A DNA stretch of 64,000 bases from Candidatus Leptovillus gracilis (GTDB lineage Bacteria; Chloroflexota; Anaerolineae; Promineifilales; Promineifilaceae), in NCBI GenBank assembly GCA_016716065.1, contig JADJXA010000002.1:558001-622000 (forward strand), given 5' to 3'. Every line of letters starts with the position of its first letter. Positions within the stretch are counted from its first letter, which is position 1. The notes beneath the pieces were generated by a model. That model ran no database searches. It was not told the origin of the DNA and saw nothing but the letters and a program-made list of their open reading frames with translations. Positions 1 through 8,741 of the stretch are shown here, piece after piece. Made by a program: the position numbers and the translations under genes.

Positions 1-1
1 G

Positions 2-328
2 TTTGGGCTGAATGGCTTTGAATTTGACACGGCCGTGCGCTTTAACCTGCCCATCGTCGCCATCGTCGGCAACGACGGCGGCTGGGGGCAAATCCGCAAC
101 CCCATTCAGACGATGATGGGCCGCGCTCCCGGAACCCACCTCACCCGCGCCCGCTACGACAAAGTGGTGCAGGCGCTCGGTGGCTACGGCGAACTGGTGG
201 AAGAGCCTGGCGATATTGGCCCGGCCCTGGCCCGCGCTTTCGCCTCCGGCCAACCCGCCTGCGTCAATGTCATGCTGGACGCCGATGGCATGAAAAAAAC
301 CGACGCCGGTTCGCCCTACATTATGTAG
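2..328 (+). CDS. Thiamine-diphosphate-dependent enzyme, C-terminal part (acetolactate synthase/oxalyl-CoA decarboxylase-like)
   Basis: Partial gene entering from the left edge; the open frame runs back to base 2 without a start. The translated tail has the C-terminal ThDP-binding pattern of the acetolactate synthase superfamily: FGLNGFEFDTAVRFNLPIV, then GNDGGWGQ, and ends SPYIM. In this family the segment follows the GDGS motif that binds diphosphate through Mg2+, which lies outside the window. Whether the substrate is pyruvate, oxalyl-CoA or 2-hydroxyacyl-CoA cannot be told from about 108 residues. It is followed after 49 bp by the clostripain-like gene with no shared function evident. Confidence 0.75.
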   Translation, partial: FGLNGFEFDTAVRFNLPIVAIVGNDGGWGQIRNPIQTMMGRAPGTHLTRARYDKVVQALGGYGELVEEPGDIGPALARAFASGQPACVNVMLDADGMKKTDAGSPYIM

Positions 329-377
329 ACTCGACAGGTTTCTTGAGACCTATCGGCTCCACGGGCAGGAGCAAATC

Positions 378-2867
378 ATGAACCACCTTCTGGTAACAGC
401 CGAAGTAACTATCTTTTTGGCCGATGGCGAGAAAAAAACCATCCGCGCGGAACGGCGGCGGCCCAGCACCAGCGACGGACCGCGTGATCGCGCCGAGGCG
501 CCGCAGCGCCAACGCCCGGCGTCGCCGCCCCCGTCTGGCGGCGGCGGCAGTTCACCCAGACCGAGTTCGTCCTCAGGTTCCGGCGGCGGCGGCCAGCCGC
601 CCAGCCTGCTGCTGATTGGCCTGGTTATTTTGCTGCTGGTGTGCGGCCTGCCGCTGATGTTCCTGTTTGGCGGCGATGACGACGGCGAACCGGCAAGCAG
701 CAGCGCGCCGGTTAACAACGCCTCGTCCGGGCAGCCGGCGGCCAATTCGGCCGGTTCTTTCGCCGAAGGAGCCACAACCAACAACGAGCCATTCCTGCCG
801 CCGCCCGCCAGCACGGCCGGGCAAACCTGGCTGGTCATGCTCTACGCCGACGCCGACGACAAAATCCTGGAGCAAGACATTTTCCTGGACCTGAACGAGG
901 CGGAGCGCGCTGGTTCGACCGACCGGGTGCACATTGTGGCCCAGCTGGACCGCTTTAAGAAGGGCTTTCAGGGTGATGGCGACTGGACATCGGCGCGGCG
1001 CTATTATATTACCCAAGACGACGACCTGAACCGCATTAACTCGGAGATGATGGCCGACCTGGGTGAGGTGAATATGGCCGACGGCCGTACCCTCATAGAT
1101 TTCGCCACCTGGGCCATGCAAACTTATCCGGCCGACAAATACGTCCTCATCTTGTCGGATCATGGCATGGGTTGGCCGGGCGGCTGGAGCGACCCCGCGC
1201 CGGGTGCGGCGGGCGACAGCCGCATTCCCCTGGCCGAGGCGATAGGCGACCAGTTGTACCTGATGGAAATAGACGAAGCGCTGGGCGAAATTCGCCGCCA
1301 GACCGGCGTGGACCAGTTTGAACTGATCGGCATGGACGCCTGCCTGATGAGCCACATTGAGGTGTTCAGCGCCCTGGCGCCCCATGCCCGCTACGCCGTC
1401 GCCTCGCAGGAGGTGGAACCGGCGCTCGGCTGGGCCTATACCAGCTTCCTCTCGGATCTCACCAGCAACCCGGACATGACCGGCGCCGACTTGGGGCGGC
1501 AAATTGTCGCCAGTTACATTCAGGACGATCAGCGCATTGTGGACGACGCCGCGCGGGCGGAGTTTTTGCAGCGGGGGTCGCCGTTTGGCAGCCTGCTGGG
1601 CGGCCCTTCGGCGCGGCAGGTCGCCACGCAGTTGGGGCAGGATATTACGTTAACGGCCGTAGACCTGGCCGCCATCCCCAACGTACTGACCCGCCTCAAC
1701 AGTCTGGCTTACGCCCTGCAAACCGCCAATCAACCGGCCGTCGCTCAGGCGCGTACCTATGCCCAATCCTTCACCAGTGTGTTTGGCGGTGATGTCCCGG
1801 CATCTTATATTGACCTGGGCCATTTTGTGCAAATTTTGCAGCGCGAAGCCCGCAACAGCAGCGTCTCCCAGGCCGGCGACGCCCTGCTGACGGCCATCAA
1901 CCAGTCCATCATTGCGGAGCGGCATGGACCGCAGCGGCAGGGGGCCAGCGGCATCTCCATTTATTTTCCGAATTCGCAGTTGTACCGCAATCCGCTGACC
2001 GGGCCGCAGTCGTACACGGCGATTGCCAGCCGCTTCGCCCAATCCTCCCTGTGGGACGATTATCTGGCCTACCATTACACCAGCCGCGCTTTTGAACCAA
2101 CCGCCGCCGAATTGGCTGTGCCGGACCGCAATACGGCCGTGACCGCCCCCGGCGCGGCCGCCGTCCAGATCAGCGCCATCACTCTGTCTGGCAGCGAAGC
2201 CGCGCCCGGTCAGCCGGTGCTGCTGAGCGCCGACATCAGCGGCGACGCTATCGGCTACATCTACTTCTGGACCGGTTTTTATGACCAGGCCGCCAATTCC
2301 ATTTTTGTCGCCGACACCGATTACCTGCAAAGCGGCGAAACGCTGGTGGTGGATGGCGTCTATTACCCTGCCTGGGGCCAGGAGGAATTTACACTAGAAT
2401 TTGAGTGGGAGCCGTTGATGTTTGCCATCAGCGACGGCACAAACTCGGTGTTGGGCGCGTTGTCGCCGCAAAACTACGGGGCGGAACCGGCCGACGCCAC
2501 TTACACGGTTGACGGGATGTATACCTACGCCGATGGCGGTGAAACGCGCTATGCGCGGCTCTTTTTCCGCGATGGCGTGCTGCGGCAGGTGTTTGGCTTT
2601 ACCGGCCAGGACAGTACCGGCGCGCCGCGTGAAATCATCCCGCAAACCGGGGACACGTTTACTGTGCTGGAGAAATGGCTGGACCTGGACGCCAGCGGTG
2701 AGGTTGTCGAGACCACTTACCAGGATGGCGGCACACTGACGTTTGGCGACCAGATGTTTACCTGGCAAGAATTGGACGCGGCCGTTGGTGAGTATGTGGT
2801 AGGCTTCATCGTGGAGGACCTGGACGGGAACACGTATGAAGCATATACCGACGTGACGGTGCGCTAA
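378..2867 (+). CDS. Membrane-anchored clostripain-like cysteine protease (peptidase C11 family)
   Basis: 829 residues. A short cytoplasmic N-terminus and a Pro/Ser/Gly-rich linker (residues about 30-75) precede one strongly hydrophobic helix (about 76-98), then a low-complexity stalk and a C11 domain starting near 150 (WLVMLYADADDK). The catalytic pair of the family is visible: His in LSDHGMGW (about residue 262) and Cys in GMDACLMSHIEV (about 322). The last 250 residues form a beta-rich extension without a recognised domain. The start has a GGAG-type ribosome site about 7 bases upstream. Topology predicts an extracytoplasmic protease cutting after basic residues, as known for clostripain; the substrate is unknown. 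Confidence 0.85.
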   Translation: MNHLLVTAEVTIFLADGEKKTIRAERRRPSTSDGPRDRAEAPQRQRPASPPPSGGGGSSPRPSSSSGSGGGGQPPSLLLIGLVILLLVCGLPLMFLFGGDDDGEPASSSAPVNNASSGQPAANSAGSFAEGATTNNEPFLPPPASTAGQTWLVMLYADADDKILEQDIFLDLNEAERAGSTDRVHIVAQLDRFKKGFQGDGDWTSARRYYITQDDDLNRINSEMMADLGEVNMADGRTLIDFATWAMQTYPADKYVLILSDHGMGWPGGWSDPAPGAAGDSRIPLAEAIGDQLYLMEIDEALGEIRRQTGVDQFELIGMDACLMSHIEVFSALAPHARYAVASQEVEPALGWAYTSFLSDLTSNPDMTGADLGRQIVASYIQDDQRIVDDAARAEFLQRGSPFGSLLGGPSARQVATQLGQDITLTAVDLAAIPNVLTRLNSLAYALQTANQPAVAQARTYAQSFTSVFGGDVPASYIDLGHFVQILQREARNSSVSQAGDALLTAINQSIIAERHGPQRQGASGISIYFPNSQLYRNPLTGPQSYTAIASRFAQSSLWDDYLAYHYTSRAFEPTAAELAVPDRNTAVTAPGAAAVQISAITLSGSEAAPGQPVLLSADISGDAIGYIYFWTGFYDQAANSIFVADTDYLQSGETLVVDGVYYPAWGQEEFTLEFEWEPLMFAISDGTNSVLGALSPQNYGAEPADATYTVDGMYTYADGGETRYARLFFRDGVLRQVFGFTGQDSTGAPREIIPQTGDTFTVLEKWLDLDASGEVVETTYQDGGTLTFGDQMFTWQELDAAVGEYVVGFIVEDLDGNTYEAYTDVTVR

Positions 2868-2869
2868 AA

Positions 2870-3409
2870 TTGACCAGTGTGGACAGACAAGAGGCCAAAC
2901 GTCTGGTAGAAATTTGTCCGTATGACCCGGCCTGGGCAGAGATGTTTGTCGCTGAGGCGGAGCGGCTGACGGCCGTTTTCCGCCCTATCCTCGTCGCCCT
3001 GCACCACATCGGCAGCACGGCCGTGCCTGGTCTGCCGGCCAAACCCACCCTGGACATCATGCCGGTCGTCACGGACATCGCCCAGGTGGATGCCCTGAAT
3101 CCGCAGATGGCTGCTTTGGGTTACATTGCCAGGGGCGAGCATGGCATCGCTGGCCGCCGTTACTTTCGCAAGGGCAGCGACGCATTCCACACCCACCACA
3201 TCCACGTCTATCAGGCCGGCAGCCTGGAAATCAGCCGTCATCTGGGCTTCCGTGACTATTTACGCGCCCACCCGGAGGCGGCGGCGGCATACGGCCGTCT
3301 GAAAACCAGCCTGGCCGCCCAATACCGCGCCGATCCACTCGCCTACACCAACGCCAAAGCGGACTTCATCACCGAGATTTTGCGGCAGGTGGCGAGCCAA
3401 TATGATTAA
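2870..3409 (+). CDS. GrpB family protein (UPF0157)
   Basis: 179 residues, TTG start two bases after the preceding stop (a GTG at 2879 is the alternative), so probably co-transcribed with the protease gene. It shows the GrpB/UPF0157 pattern: YDPAWAEMFVAEAERL at the N-terminus and HHIGSTAVPGLPAKPTLDI, which is the conserved nucleotidyltransferase-like core; length matches the family (about 170-180). Biochemical role of the family is not settled; it belongs to the nucleotidyltransferase fold and is sometimes fused to dephospho-CoA kinase. Confidence 0.85.
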   Translation: MTSVDRQEAKRLVEICPYDPAWAEMFVAEAERLTAVFRPILVALHHIGSTAVPGLPAKPTLDIMPVVTDIAQVDALNPQMAALGYIARGEHGIAGRRYFRKGSDAFHTHHIHVYQAGSLEISRHLGFRDYLRAHPEAAAAYGRLKTSLAAQYRADPLAYTNAKADFITEILRQVASQYD

Positions 3410-3569
3410 GTTAAGCATTTGTGGCTTCCGGTGATAAACTGTAGCTGCTAAGAGCCGAAAGGTTTCCTGGCATGGTAGAAGATTGTCAACGCTGAACTTC
3501 TGACTAACTGGCTGATTGACTGACAAAACTTATCTAACCGCGGAGAACGCAGAGAGCGCGGAGGCTGTA

Positions 3570-3847
3570 CTAGCAGCCTGTCGGAGAACTCAGGATAGGT
3601 ACACGGATTGAACGGATTCGACGGATTTTTACGGAGAAATCACCAGAAAATCGGTCACTATCTTTGCAGTTTTTAGACCTACCAGAGAGGATGTCATACC
3701 CGCGAAGGCGGGTATCCATCTGATTCACCAGAGTGGATTCCCGCATTCGCGGGAATGACAATCAAAAGTGCAAACATGGTGTTGGTGTCAATCCGTTAAA
3801 TCCGTGTCATCCGTGTATCCATTTCTACTTTTCCGACAACCTGCTAG
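3570..3847. mobile_element. Second MITE-like element nested in the first, flanked by CTAG
   Basis: Left end TAGCAGCCTGTCGGAGAAC and right end (reverse complement) TAGCAGGTTGTCGGAAAAG form long imperfect inverted repeats. Both boundaries read CTAG, replacing CCAG of the uninterrupted copies, which suggests a 4-bp CTAG target duplication. A solo right half of the same element is at 8121-8169. Confidence 0.65.
3692..3760. repeat. Palindromic TCATACCCGCG/CGCGGGAATGACA element (third nesting level)
   Basis: Begins TGTCATACCCGCGAAGGCGG and ends with the near inverse ATTCGCGGGAATGACA. Same family as 5446-5548 and 11879-11984. The pattern resembles the very common cgcggGAATGAC-type palindromic repeats of many bacterial genomes (established), here inserted within another element. 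Confidence 0.75.
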
Positions 3848-3915
3848 AGAAAATCTCCGCGCTCTCCGCGGTGAAAATCTGAGATTTGTCAGTCAACCAG
3901 GACTAACTGGACAGT

Positions 3916-3988
3916 GTTACATTCATGCACCACAAGCGCCAGGGAATGAATTCCCTGGCTAAAACAGGGCAGTATGCTGAAGCATACT
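3916..3988 (+). repeat. Repeat carrying GCCAGGGAATGAATTCCCTGGC palindrome, copy A
   Basis: Contains a perfect inner palindrome around GGGAATGAATTCCC-type sequence followed by CAGTATGCTGAAGCATACT (a second hairpin). An inverted copy with a few changes is at 12004-12072. Confidence 0.7.
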
Positions 3989-4094
3989 CTGGCAGCGCCG
4001 CTCTGATAGTCTGCTTGAGCAGACTTTTTATGGCAGCCGCCGAATTCATTCGGTGGTCTCCAGAGGTGGCTAATCTAACATTGTCAAACTACCA

Positions 4095-5294
4095 ATGATG
4101 AATTCTGGACCCTTTTTACTAATTATTGGCCCGCTGCTGGGGGGGCTGACGGCCGTGTTATTGCAGCGCTGGGCGCGGCTGACGGCCGTCAGTGGCGCGG
4201 TGGCGTCTGGCGCGTTGTGGTTGGCCTTGCGGCTGTCCAGCGGCAGCCAGTGGCCGCTGTTTGGCGTTTCTTTTGTGCTGACTGACGAAGGGCGGGCATT
4301 GTTCCAGGGGCTTCTCCTGCTGCTGGGGCTGCTGTTTGTGCTGGCGCTGCGCTGGCCGCCAGGACGCCACGCCCTGCCGGCTTGTCTGGCGGCTGTGTCG
4401 CCGCTGGCGGCGATGGTGATGGTACGGCCGTTGACCCTGGGAGCGTTGTTCCTGGTGTTGGCGGCGGTTCTGCTGGCAGTGGGCGCCGCCAACGGAGCGG
4501 CGGTGGCCGCCGCCAACGGAGCGGCGGGGGTAAGGTCGGCGATGGCCGCCTGGCGCTACCTGATGATGGCGCTGTTGGCGCTGCCTATGCTGCTGTTGGT
4601 CGGTTGGCTGGCCGACGCGCCGGGCGCCCTGCCATTGGGCGCGGCGCGGGTGTTGGCGGTGGCATCCATTATTCTGGTGGGCGGTTTTCCATTTATGCTG
4701 TGGGTGCGGCCGACGGCGCGGCAGGCGGGTCCGCTGCTGCGGCCGTTTTTGTTTGGCGGCGCGCCGTTGGTGGTGATGGCCTTTTTGTTTAGCTGGCTGC
4801 AAGTGCGCCCTGATTGGCAGGCGGATCCTGGGTTCCAAACCTGGCTGCGTTGGAGTGGGCTGATGACGGCCGTGTTGGGTGGTCTGTTGGCGGCGACGGC
4901 GGCTGATTGGGATGATTTGCTGGTCAGTTTGCTGCTGCTGGATGTCGGTGCGGGGTTGCTGGTTTTGCTGCTGCCGGGGGCGTTGGGCTGGCAAACGGCC
5001 GTGTCTATTCATGTCGGGCGCGCGGCTGGTTTGCTGTTGGCTGGTGTTGGCCGGTTGGGGGTATGGCGACGGCCGTTGGCCGTTGGCTTGATGGCCTATG
5101 GCTGCCTGACGCTGCTGGGGCTGCCGCTGACGCTGGGGTTTAACGGCCGTTGGGCGCTGTTGGCTGGCCTGCCGGGTCAAAACGGCGGTGGCGTGGCCGT
5201 GGGGCTGCTGCTGCTGGCGCAAGCAGCCGGGTTGTGGGGCGTGGCGCATTGGGCGTGGCGCATTGGACGCAGCGCTGATTCTAGCGCACCCTGA
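4095..5294 (+). CDS. Polytopic membrane protein, distantly NuoN/NuoM (proton-antiporter)-like
   Basis: 399 residues, almost entirely hydrophobic with roughly 11-12 likely membrane helices. The helix pattern, small-residue-rich segments and a mid-protein GGFPFMLWVRP followed by hydrophobic stretches recall the complex I ND2/ND4 proton-channel fold (Proton_antipo_M), but the diagnostic Lys/Glu residues are not clear, so this is a tentative match. No other complex I genes are nearby, which argues for a divergent orphan or degenerate paralogue. A GCCGCCAACGGAGCGGCGG unit is duplicated in tandem at about 4486-4527, adding Ala/Asn/Gly residues within one helix. Confidence 0.45.
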   Translation: MMNSGPFLLIIGPLLGGLTAVLLQRWARLTAVSGAVASGALWLALRLSSGSQWPLFGVSFVLTDEGRALFQGLLLLLGLLFVLALRWPPGRHALPACLAAVSPLAAMVMVRPLTLGALFLVLAAVLLAVGAANGAAVAAANGAAGVRSAMAAWRYLMMALLALPMLLLVGWLADAPGALPLGAARVLAVASIILVGGFPFMLWVRPTARQAGPLLRPFLFGGAPLVVMAFLFSWLQVRPDWQADPGFQTWLRWSGLMTAVLGGLLAATAADWDDLLVSLLLLDVGAGLLVLLLPGALGWQTAVSIHVGRAAGLLLAGVGRLGVWRRPLAVGLMAYGCLTLLGLPLTLGFNGRWALLAGLPGQNGGGVAVGLLLLAQAAGLWGVAHWAWRIGRSADSSAP

Positions 5295-5445
5295 TTTGCA
5301 CTATTCCTCAAAGAGGTCTATAGTTGTTTCCTGAGCCAATAATTATAGTAGCCGGACCAATTCCTTAGAAATATTGTAACTATACAGCCCCTTTGGGATT
5401 GCACCACCGAGACGCCGAGCGTATCGAGGATTTACAGGTTCAATC

Positions 5446-5548
5446 GTAACTACTAAGCCCTCTCTGGTTGTCATACCCGCGAAAGCGGGTATCCATCATC
5501 ATCGCCAGAGTGGATTCCCGCCTTCGCGGGAATGACCGGCTTAGTTAC
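5446..5548. mobile_element. MITE-like palindromic element, second copy
   Basis: GTAACTACTAAGCC at the left and GGCTTAGTTAC at the right are terminal inverted repeats; the middle is the TCATACCCGCG...CGCGGGAATGAC palindrome. Nearly identical to 11879-11984 except for a 3-bp loss at the right terminus. Its right end is the first part of the 73-bp tandem array. Confidence 0.75.
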
Positions 5549-5886
5549 GTTCAATCTCGGTATTCTCATTGACGCCGTGGTGAACAGCTACGAACTTCGC
5601 GGGAATGACCGGCTTAGTTACGTTCAATCTCGGTATTCTCATTGACGCCGTGGTGAACAGCTACGAACTTCGCGGGAATGACCGGCTTAGTTAGGTTCAA
5701 TCTCGGTATTCTCATTGACGCCGTGGTGAACAGCTACGAACTTCGCGGGAATGACCGGCTTAGTTACGTTCAATCTCGGTATTCTCATTGACGCCGTGGT
5801 GAACAGCTACGAACTTTGCGGGAATGACCGGCTTAGTTGCGTTCAATCTCGGTATTCTCATTGACGCCGTGGTGAACAGCTACGAA
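5522..5886. repeat. Five tandem 73-bp units
   Basis: Units start at 5522, 5595, 5668, 5741 and 5814 with CTTCGCGGGAATGACCGGCT and end with ACAGCTACGAA; only single-base differences are seen. There are no spacers, so this is a minisatellite and not a CRISPR array. The first 27 bases of each unit equal the right end of the MITE at 5446-5548. Confidence 0.95.
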
Positions 5887-6327
5887 ATAGTTAGACATTT
5901 GAATAACCAAAACAGTGTGGCATGTTGGAGCAGTATTGTTATGTACGGACCAGGTTGTTCTGACACTTTAAGTTAGAACGATTCCAGCGTTAGTTCTAGT
6001 TTTCCGTGCCGGGAAAGCAACAGCTTGTTTGCAGCCAATCAATTGCGCGGGGTTCGTTCATTTTCAACTGTGGACTTTTGTTATGCTCGTTTGCCGCGCA
6101 GTCAGTGAGTTTAGTCCTATAGGCGTTAACAGAGCCACTCTCGACAATTAGTTGTCATTCCTTCGGCGCTGCTCAGGACCTGTCTGAGCGGAGTCTGCGA
6201 ACCGAAGACTCCCCTTTTTCCTGCCGCAAGGGGATTCTTCCTCGAAGACTCGTCAGAATGACATATTCTTTTGCCAGACAACGCGGCAAAAGAGGTAGTT
6301 ACTGGCAATGATAAATTGGGTGGTCAT

Positions 6328-7959
6328 ATGGAAATTCGGCAATATATAGCGGTTCTTTGGCGTTGGTGGTGGCTCATTGTGATGGGGGCGTTGGCTGCCG
6401 GGGCAGCCTCTTTCCTGATAAGCCGCGCCCAAGACCCTGTTTACGAAGCCACTTCTATTTTGTTTATTTCTGAGGGCGCAGCCAACACAAGCACAGATTT
6501 CAGTTCTCTTCAGTACAGCGAACGTTTGGCGCAATCCTACGTTCAACGGTTGACCAACTATGAGGTCCTGGCGCAGGCCATTACCAATTTGGGGATATCG
6601 TTGGAACCGGGTGACCTGAAAAAGAATACCCGTGTTTCTTTGTTGAATAACTCTCAGCTCATCTCCTTGAATGTAGAGCATACCGATCCGCGTATAGCCG
6701 CTTTGTTGGCTAATGAGATCCCGACTGTTTTTGCCGAACGAAATCAAGCCATCCAACTGGAACGGTACGCCAATTCTAAGGCTAATCTGGAAAGCGAGCT
6801 TCTGGATCTGCGGGCAGAGTTGACGGGCATTGACGCCGCGCTGGCCGAAGCGCAGCGCAATGGCGCGGCGCAGGCTACGATTGACCGCCTTTCTAACCAA
6901 TCCATTCAACTGCGCGATACCCATACACGCATCCTGCAAAACTTTGAAGATATTCGCGTCGCCGAAGCCAGCAGCCTGAATAACATCATCATTGACGAAT
7001 ATGCCCGCATACCCGACGTGACCGTCCGTCCGCGAACAGTGACCAATACGCTGCTGGCGCTTATTGTTGGGGGGATGGTGGCCGTGGGAGCGATTTTCCT
7101 GATTGAGTATCTGGACGATACCATTGCTGATCCAACCAGCGTTGAGCAGTCTGTGGGGCTGGCGCTTTTGGGCAATATTTCGCGGATGCAGGCGCCCGAA
7201 GGGGAAAATTGTTTGGTGATGATTCATGAGCCTCGTTCGCCGACGGCCGAAGCGTATCGTCAACTGCGCACCAATGTTCAGTATGTGGGCGTCATCCATG
7301 AACTAAGGACTATGTTGGTCACCAGCGCCAATATGGCCGAGGGAAAATCAACCACCGCTTCCAACCTGGCTGTTGCTCTGGCTCAGGCGGGACATCGCAC
7401 GCTTTTGGTGGACGCCGATCTGCGCCGGCCGTCTTTGCACCGCCTATTTGACCTGACGAACCATGAAGGATTGACCAATTTGCTGTTGAACCCGGACGGC
7501 AACGATACCTATTTTCAGGAGACCAATGTGCCGGATCTGCGTGTCCTCACTTCTGGTCCACTGCCGCCTTTTCCGGCTGAACTGATTGCCTCGGAGCGAA
7601 TGACTCGGCTCGTTGCGGTTTTGGCCGAACAGGCTGATTATGTGATTTTTGACAGCCCGCCGGTTTTGGTGGTAACGGATGCGGTTTTGCTGTCGCAGAT
7701 CACCGATACGACGCTGATAGTTGTGGAAGCGGGACGGACGCGCACGCAGGCGCTGGTTGACTCGGTGCAGCAGATAACGGCCGTTAATGGTCATATCGCT
7801 GGCGTCTTGCTGAACAAGATAGATGCGCGCCGCGGTAATTACTATTACTATCATAACAGTGGTTACTATCACGAAGAGGGGCTTATGCCCGCCAGTCGGA
7901 AAATGCGCATCGCCGGTCTGTTTACGCTGTCTGTCTCATCCCTGCAATTTTGCAAGTGA
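6328..7959 (+). CDS. Wzz/BY-kinase: polysaccharide chain-length determinant fused to tyrosine autokinase
   Basis: 543 residues from the ATG at 6328, preceded by GGGTGG. N-terminal Wzz domain with a first membrane helix (about residues 13-31) and a second near 245-265; coiled-coil periplasmic part between. The C-terminal half is a CpsD/CapB BY-kinase: Walker A in AEGKSTT (about 336-342), Walker A' LLVDADLRRP (about 358) and Walker B VIFDSPP (about 438). A tyrosine cluster (YYYYHNSGYYHEE, about 503-515) is the expected autophosphorylation site. Family members control polymer length and export with Wzx/Wzy and an outer or cell-wall export channel. It heads the exopolysaccharide locus. After the Tyr cluster there is an unusual 25-residue hydrophobic tail. 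Confidence 0.93.
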   Translation: MEIRQYIAVLWRWWWLIVMGALAAGAASFLISRAQDPVYEATSILFISEGAANTSTDFSSLQYSERLAQSYVQRLTNYEVLAQAITNLGISLEPGDLKKNTRVSLLNNSQLISLNVEHTDPRIAALLANEIPTVFAERNQAIQLERYANSKANLESELLDLRAELTGIDAALAEAQRNGAAQATIDRLSNQSIQLRDTHTRILQNFEDIRVAEASSLNNIIIDEYARIPDVTVRPRTVTNTLLALIVGGMVAVGAIFLIEYLDDTIADPTSVEQSVGLALLGNISRMQAPEGENCLVMIHEPRSPTAEAYRQLRTNVQYVGVIHELRTMLVTSANMAEGKSTTASNLAVALAQAGHRTLLVDADLRRPSLHRLFDLTNHEGLTNLLLNPDGNDTYFQETNVPDLRVLTSGPLPPFPAELIASERMTRLVAVLAEQADYVIFDSPPVLVVTDAVLLSQITDTTLIVVEAGRTRTQALVDSVQQITAVNGHIAGVLLNKIDARRGNYYYYHNSGYYHEEGLMPASRKMRIAGLFTLSVSSLQFCK

Positions 7960-7997
7960 TGAGACTCTATCGGAAATAACTTGATGGCGCGCAGGCT

Positions 7998-8119
7998 GGT
8001 TGAGTGACAAATCTCAGATTTTCACCGCGGAGAGCGCGGAGGACGCGGAGATTTTCTCTGGTAAAGCCTCCGCGCTCTCTGCGTTCTCCGCTGTTAGATA
8101 AGTTTTGTCAGTCAATCAG
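7998..8119 (+). mobile_element. 122-bp MITE family, copy 2 (intact)
   Basis: GGTTGAGTGACAAA start and TTTTGTCAGTCAATCAG end are imperfect inverted repeats; both arms contain CCGCGGAGAGCGCGG-type words. Same length as the copy at 37507-37628. Confidence 0.8.
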
Positions 8120-8120
8120 A

Positions 8121-8169
8121 AATCCGTGTCATCCGTGTATCCATTTCTACTTTTCCGACAACCTGCTAG
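8121..8169 (+). repeat. Solo right half of the CTAG-flanked MITE
   Basis: Matches the right arm (about 3799-3847) of the element nested at 3570-3847, ending TTTTCCGACAACCTGCTAG, directly abutting the 122-bp MITE. Confidence 0.7.
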
Positions 8170-8219
8170 ACTTGCAACCAGATTGATCTGTTCAAGAAAG
8201 CCTGTCTGAGTCGGGATTC

Positions 8220-8741
8220 ATGATGTCTATACGTTGGTATGCGCTGCGCGTTAAACCGCATAAGGAACAGTTTGTTTGCCAGCAGTTACAGGCGCAGTCG
8301 GTACAGTTTTATTACCCGTCTGTGCGGGTGAAGCCTGTCAATCCACGCTCGGCGACGGTACGGCCGTTTTTCCCCGGTTATCTCTTTGTGCAGTTAGATA
8401 TTGAGCAGGAAGGAGTGGACGCCTATCGCTGGCTGCCGGGCGTGCATGGCCTGGTGATGTTTGGCGGCGTCCCGGCGGTGGTCCATGAATCGTTGATTGC
8501 CGAGATACGCGGCCGTTTGCAGAAGATTGAGGCGGTCGGCGGGCTGACAGCGGAAACGTTTCAGCCTGGCGACCGGGTACGGATTGTGTCTGGACCGCTG
8601 GCCGGGTATGAGGCGATTTTTGACGCCCGGCTGCCAGGTAAGGAGCGGGTGCAGGTGCTGCTGGCCTTTCTGAGCGCCCAGCCTAAGCCGGTGAAACTGG
8701 ATGCGCAGCATGTGCGCAAAGTGGATGGCGAAGCTGGTTAG
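8220..8741 (+). CDS. NusG-family transcription antiterminator (RfaH/LoaP/UpxY type)
   Basis: 173 residues (ATG at 8220 or 8223). N-terminal NGN domain: WYALRVKPHKEQFVCQQLQ and RPFFPGYLFVQLD are typical NusG signatures; C-terminal KOW domain with FQPGDRVRIVSGPLAGYEAIF. Specialised NusG paralogues of this size at the head of polysaccharide loci are recruited to RNA polymerase and let it read through very long operons. Position between the tyrosine kinase and the sugar-nucleotide genes fits that role; the general NusG would be expected next to secE/rplK, which are absent here. No ops-like element was recognised in 8742-9028. Confidence 0.88.
   Translation: MMSIRWYALRVKPHKEQFVCQQLQAQSVQFYYPSVRVKPVNPRSATVRPFFPGYLFVQLDIEQEGVDAYRWLPGVHGLVMFGGVPAVVHESLIAEIRGRLQKIEAVGGLTAETFQPGDRVRIVSGPLAGYEAIFDARLPGKERVQVLLAFLSAQPKPVKLDAQHVRKVDGEAG

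Larger units (their letters stand above)
3512..3898 (-). mobile_element. 122-bp MITE family, copy 1 (inverted, interrupted)
   Basis: Reverse-orientation relative of the intact 122-bp copies at 7998-8119 and 37507-37628. Ends read CTGATTGACTGACAAA and TTTGTCAGTCAACC, imperfect terminal inverted repeats rich in CCGCGGAGAACGC-type words. It is split near its centre by a different palindromic element bounded by CTAG. No coding capacity, so a non-autonomous element is inferred. Confidence 0.75.
3410..4094. other. Gene-free spacer filled with nested repeats
   Basis: 685 bp without a credible gene. It holds a MITE-like element (3512-3898) interrupted by a second (3570-3847), itself interrupted by a third (3692-3760), followed by a copy of a further repeat (3916-3988) that recurs inverted at 12004-12072. 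Open frames here are repeat translations. Confidence 0.8.
5295..6327. other. 1-kb gene-free spacer with MITE and tandem repeats
   Basis: No convincing gene. Contains a palindromic element (5446-5548), five 73-bp tandem units (5522-5886) and an inverted-repeat element around 6150-6265 with GTCATTCC/AGAATGACA ends. The stretch 5887-6140 shows nothing I can name; the promoter for the exopolysaccharide locus should lie between here and 6328. Confidence 0.7.

Noticed and set aside
4158..5249. 363-codon minus-strand frame rich in Gln and Arg
   Set aside because: Shadow of the membrane protein gene; codon pattern and composition implausible.
5522..5886. 73-bp repeats as a CRISPR array
   Set aside because: Units are directly adjacent without spacers and with single-base differences; no cas genes nearby.
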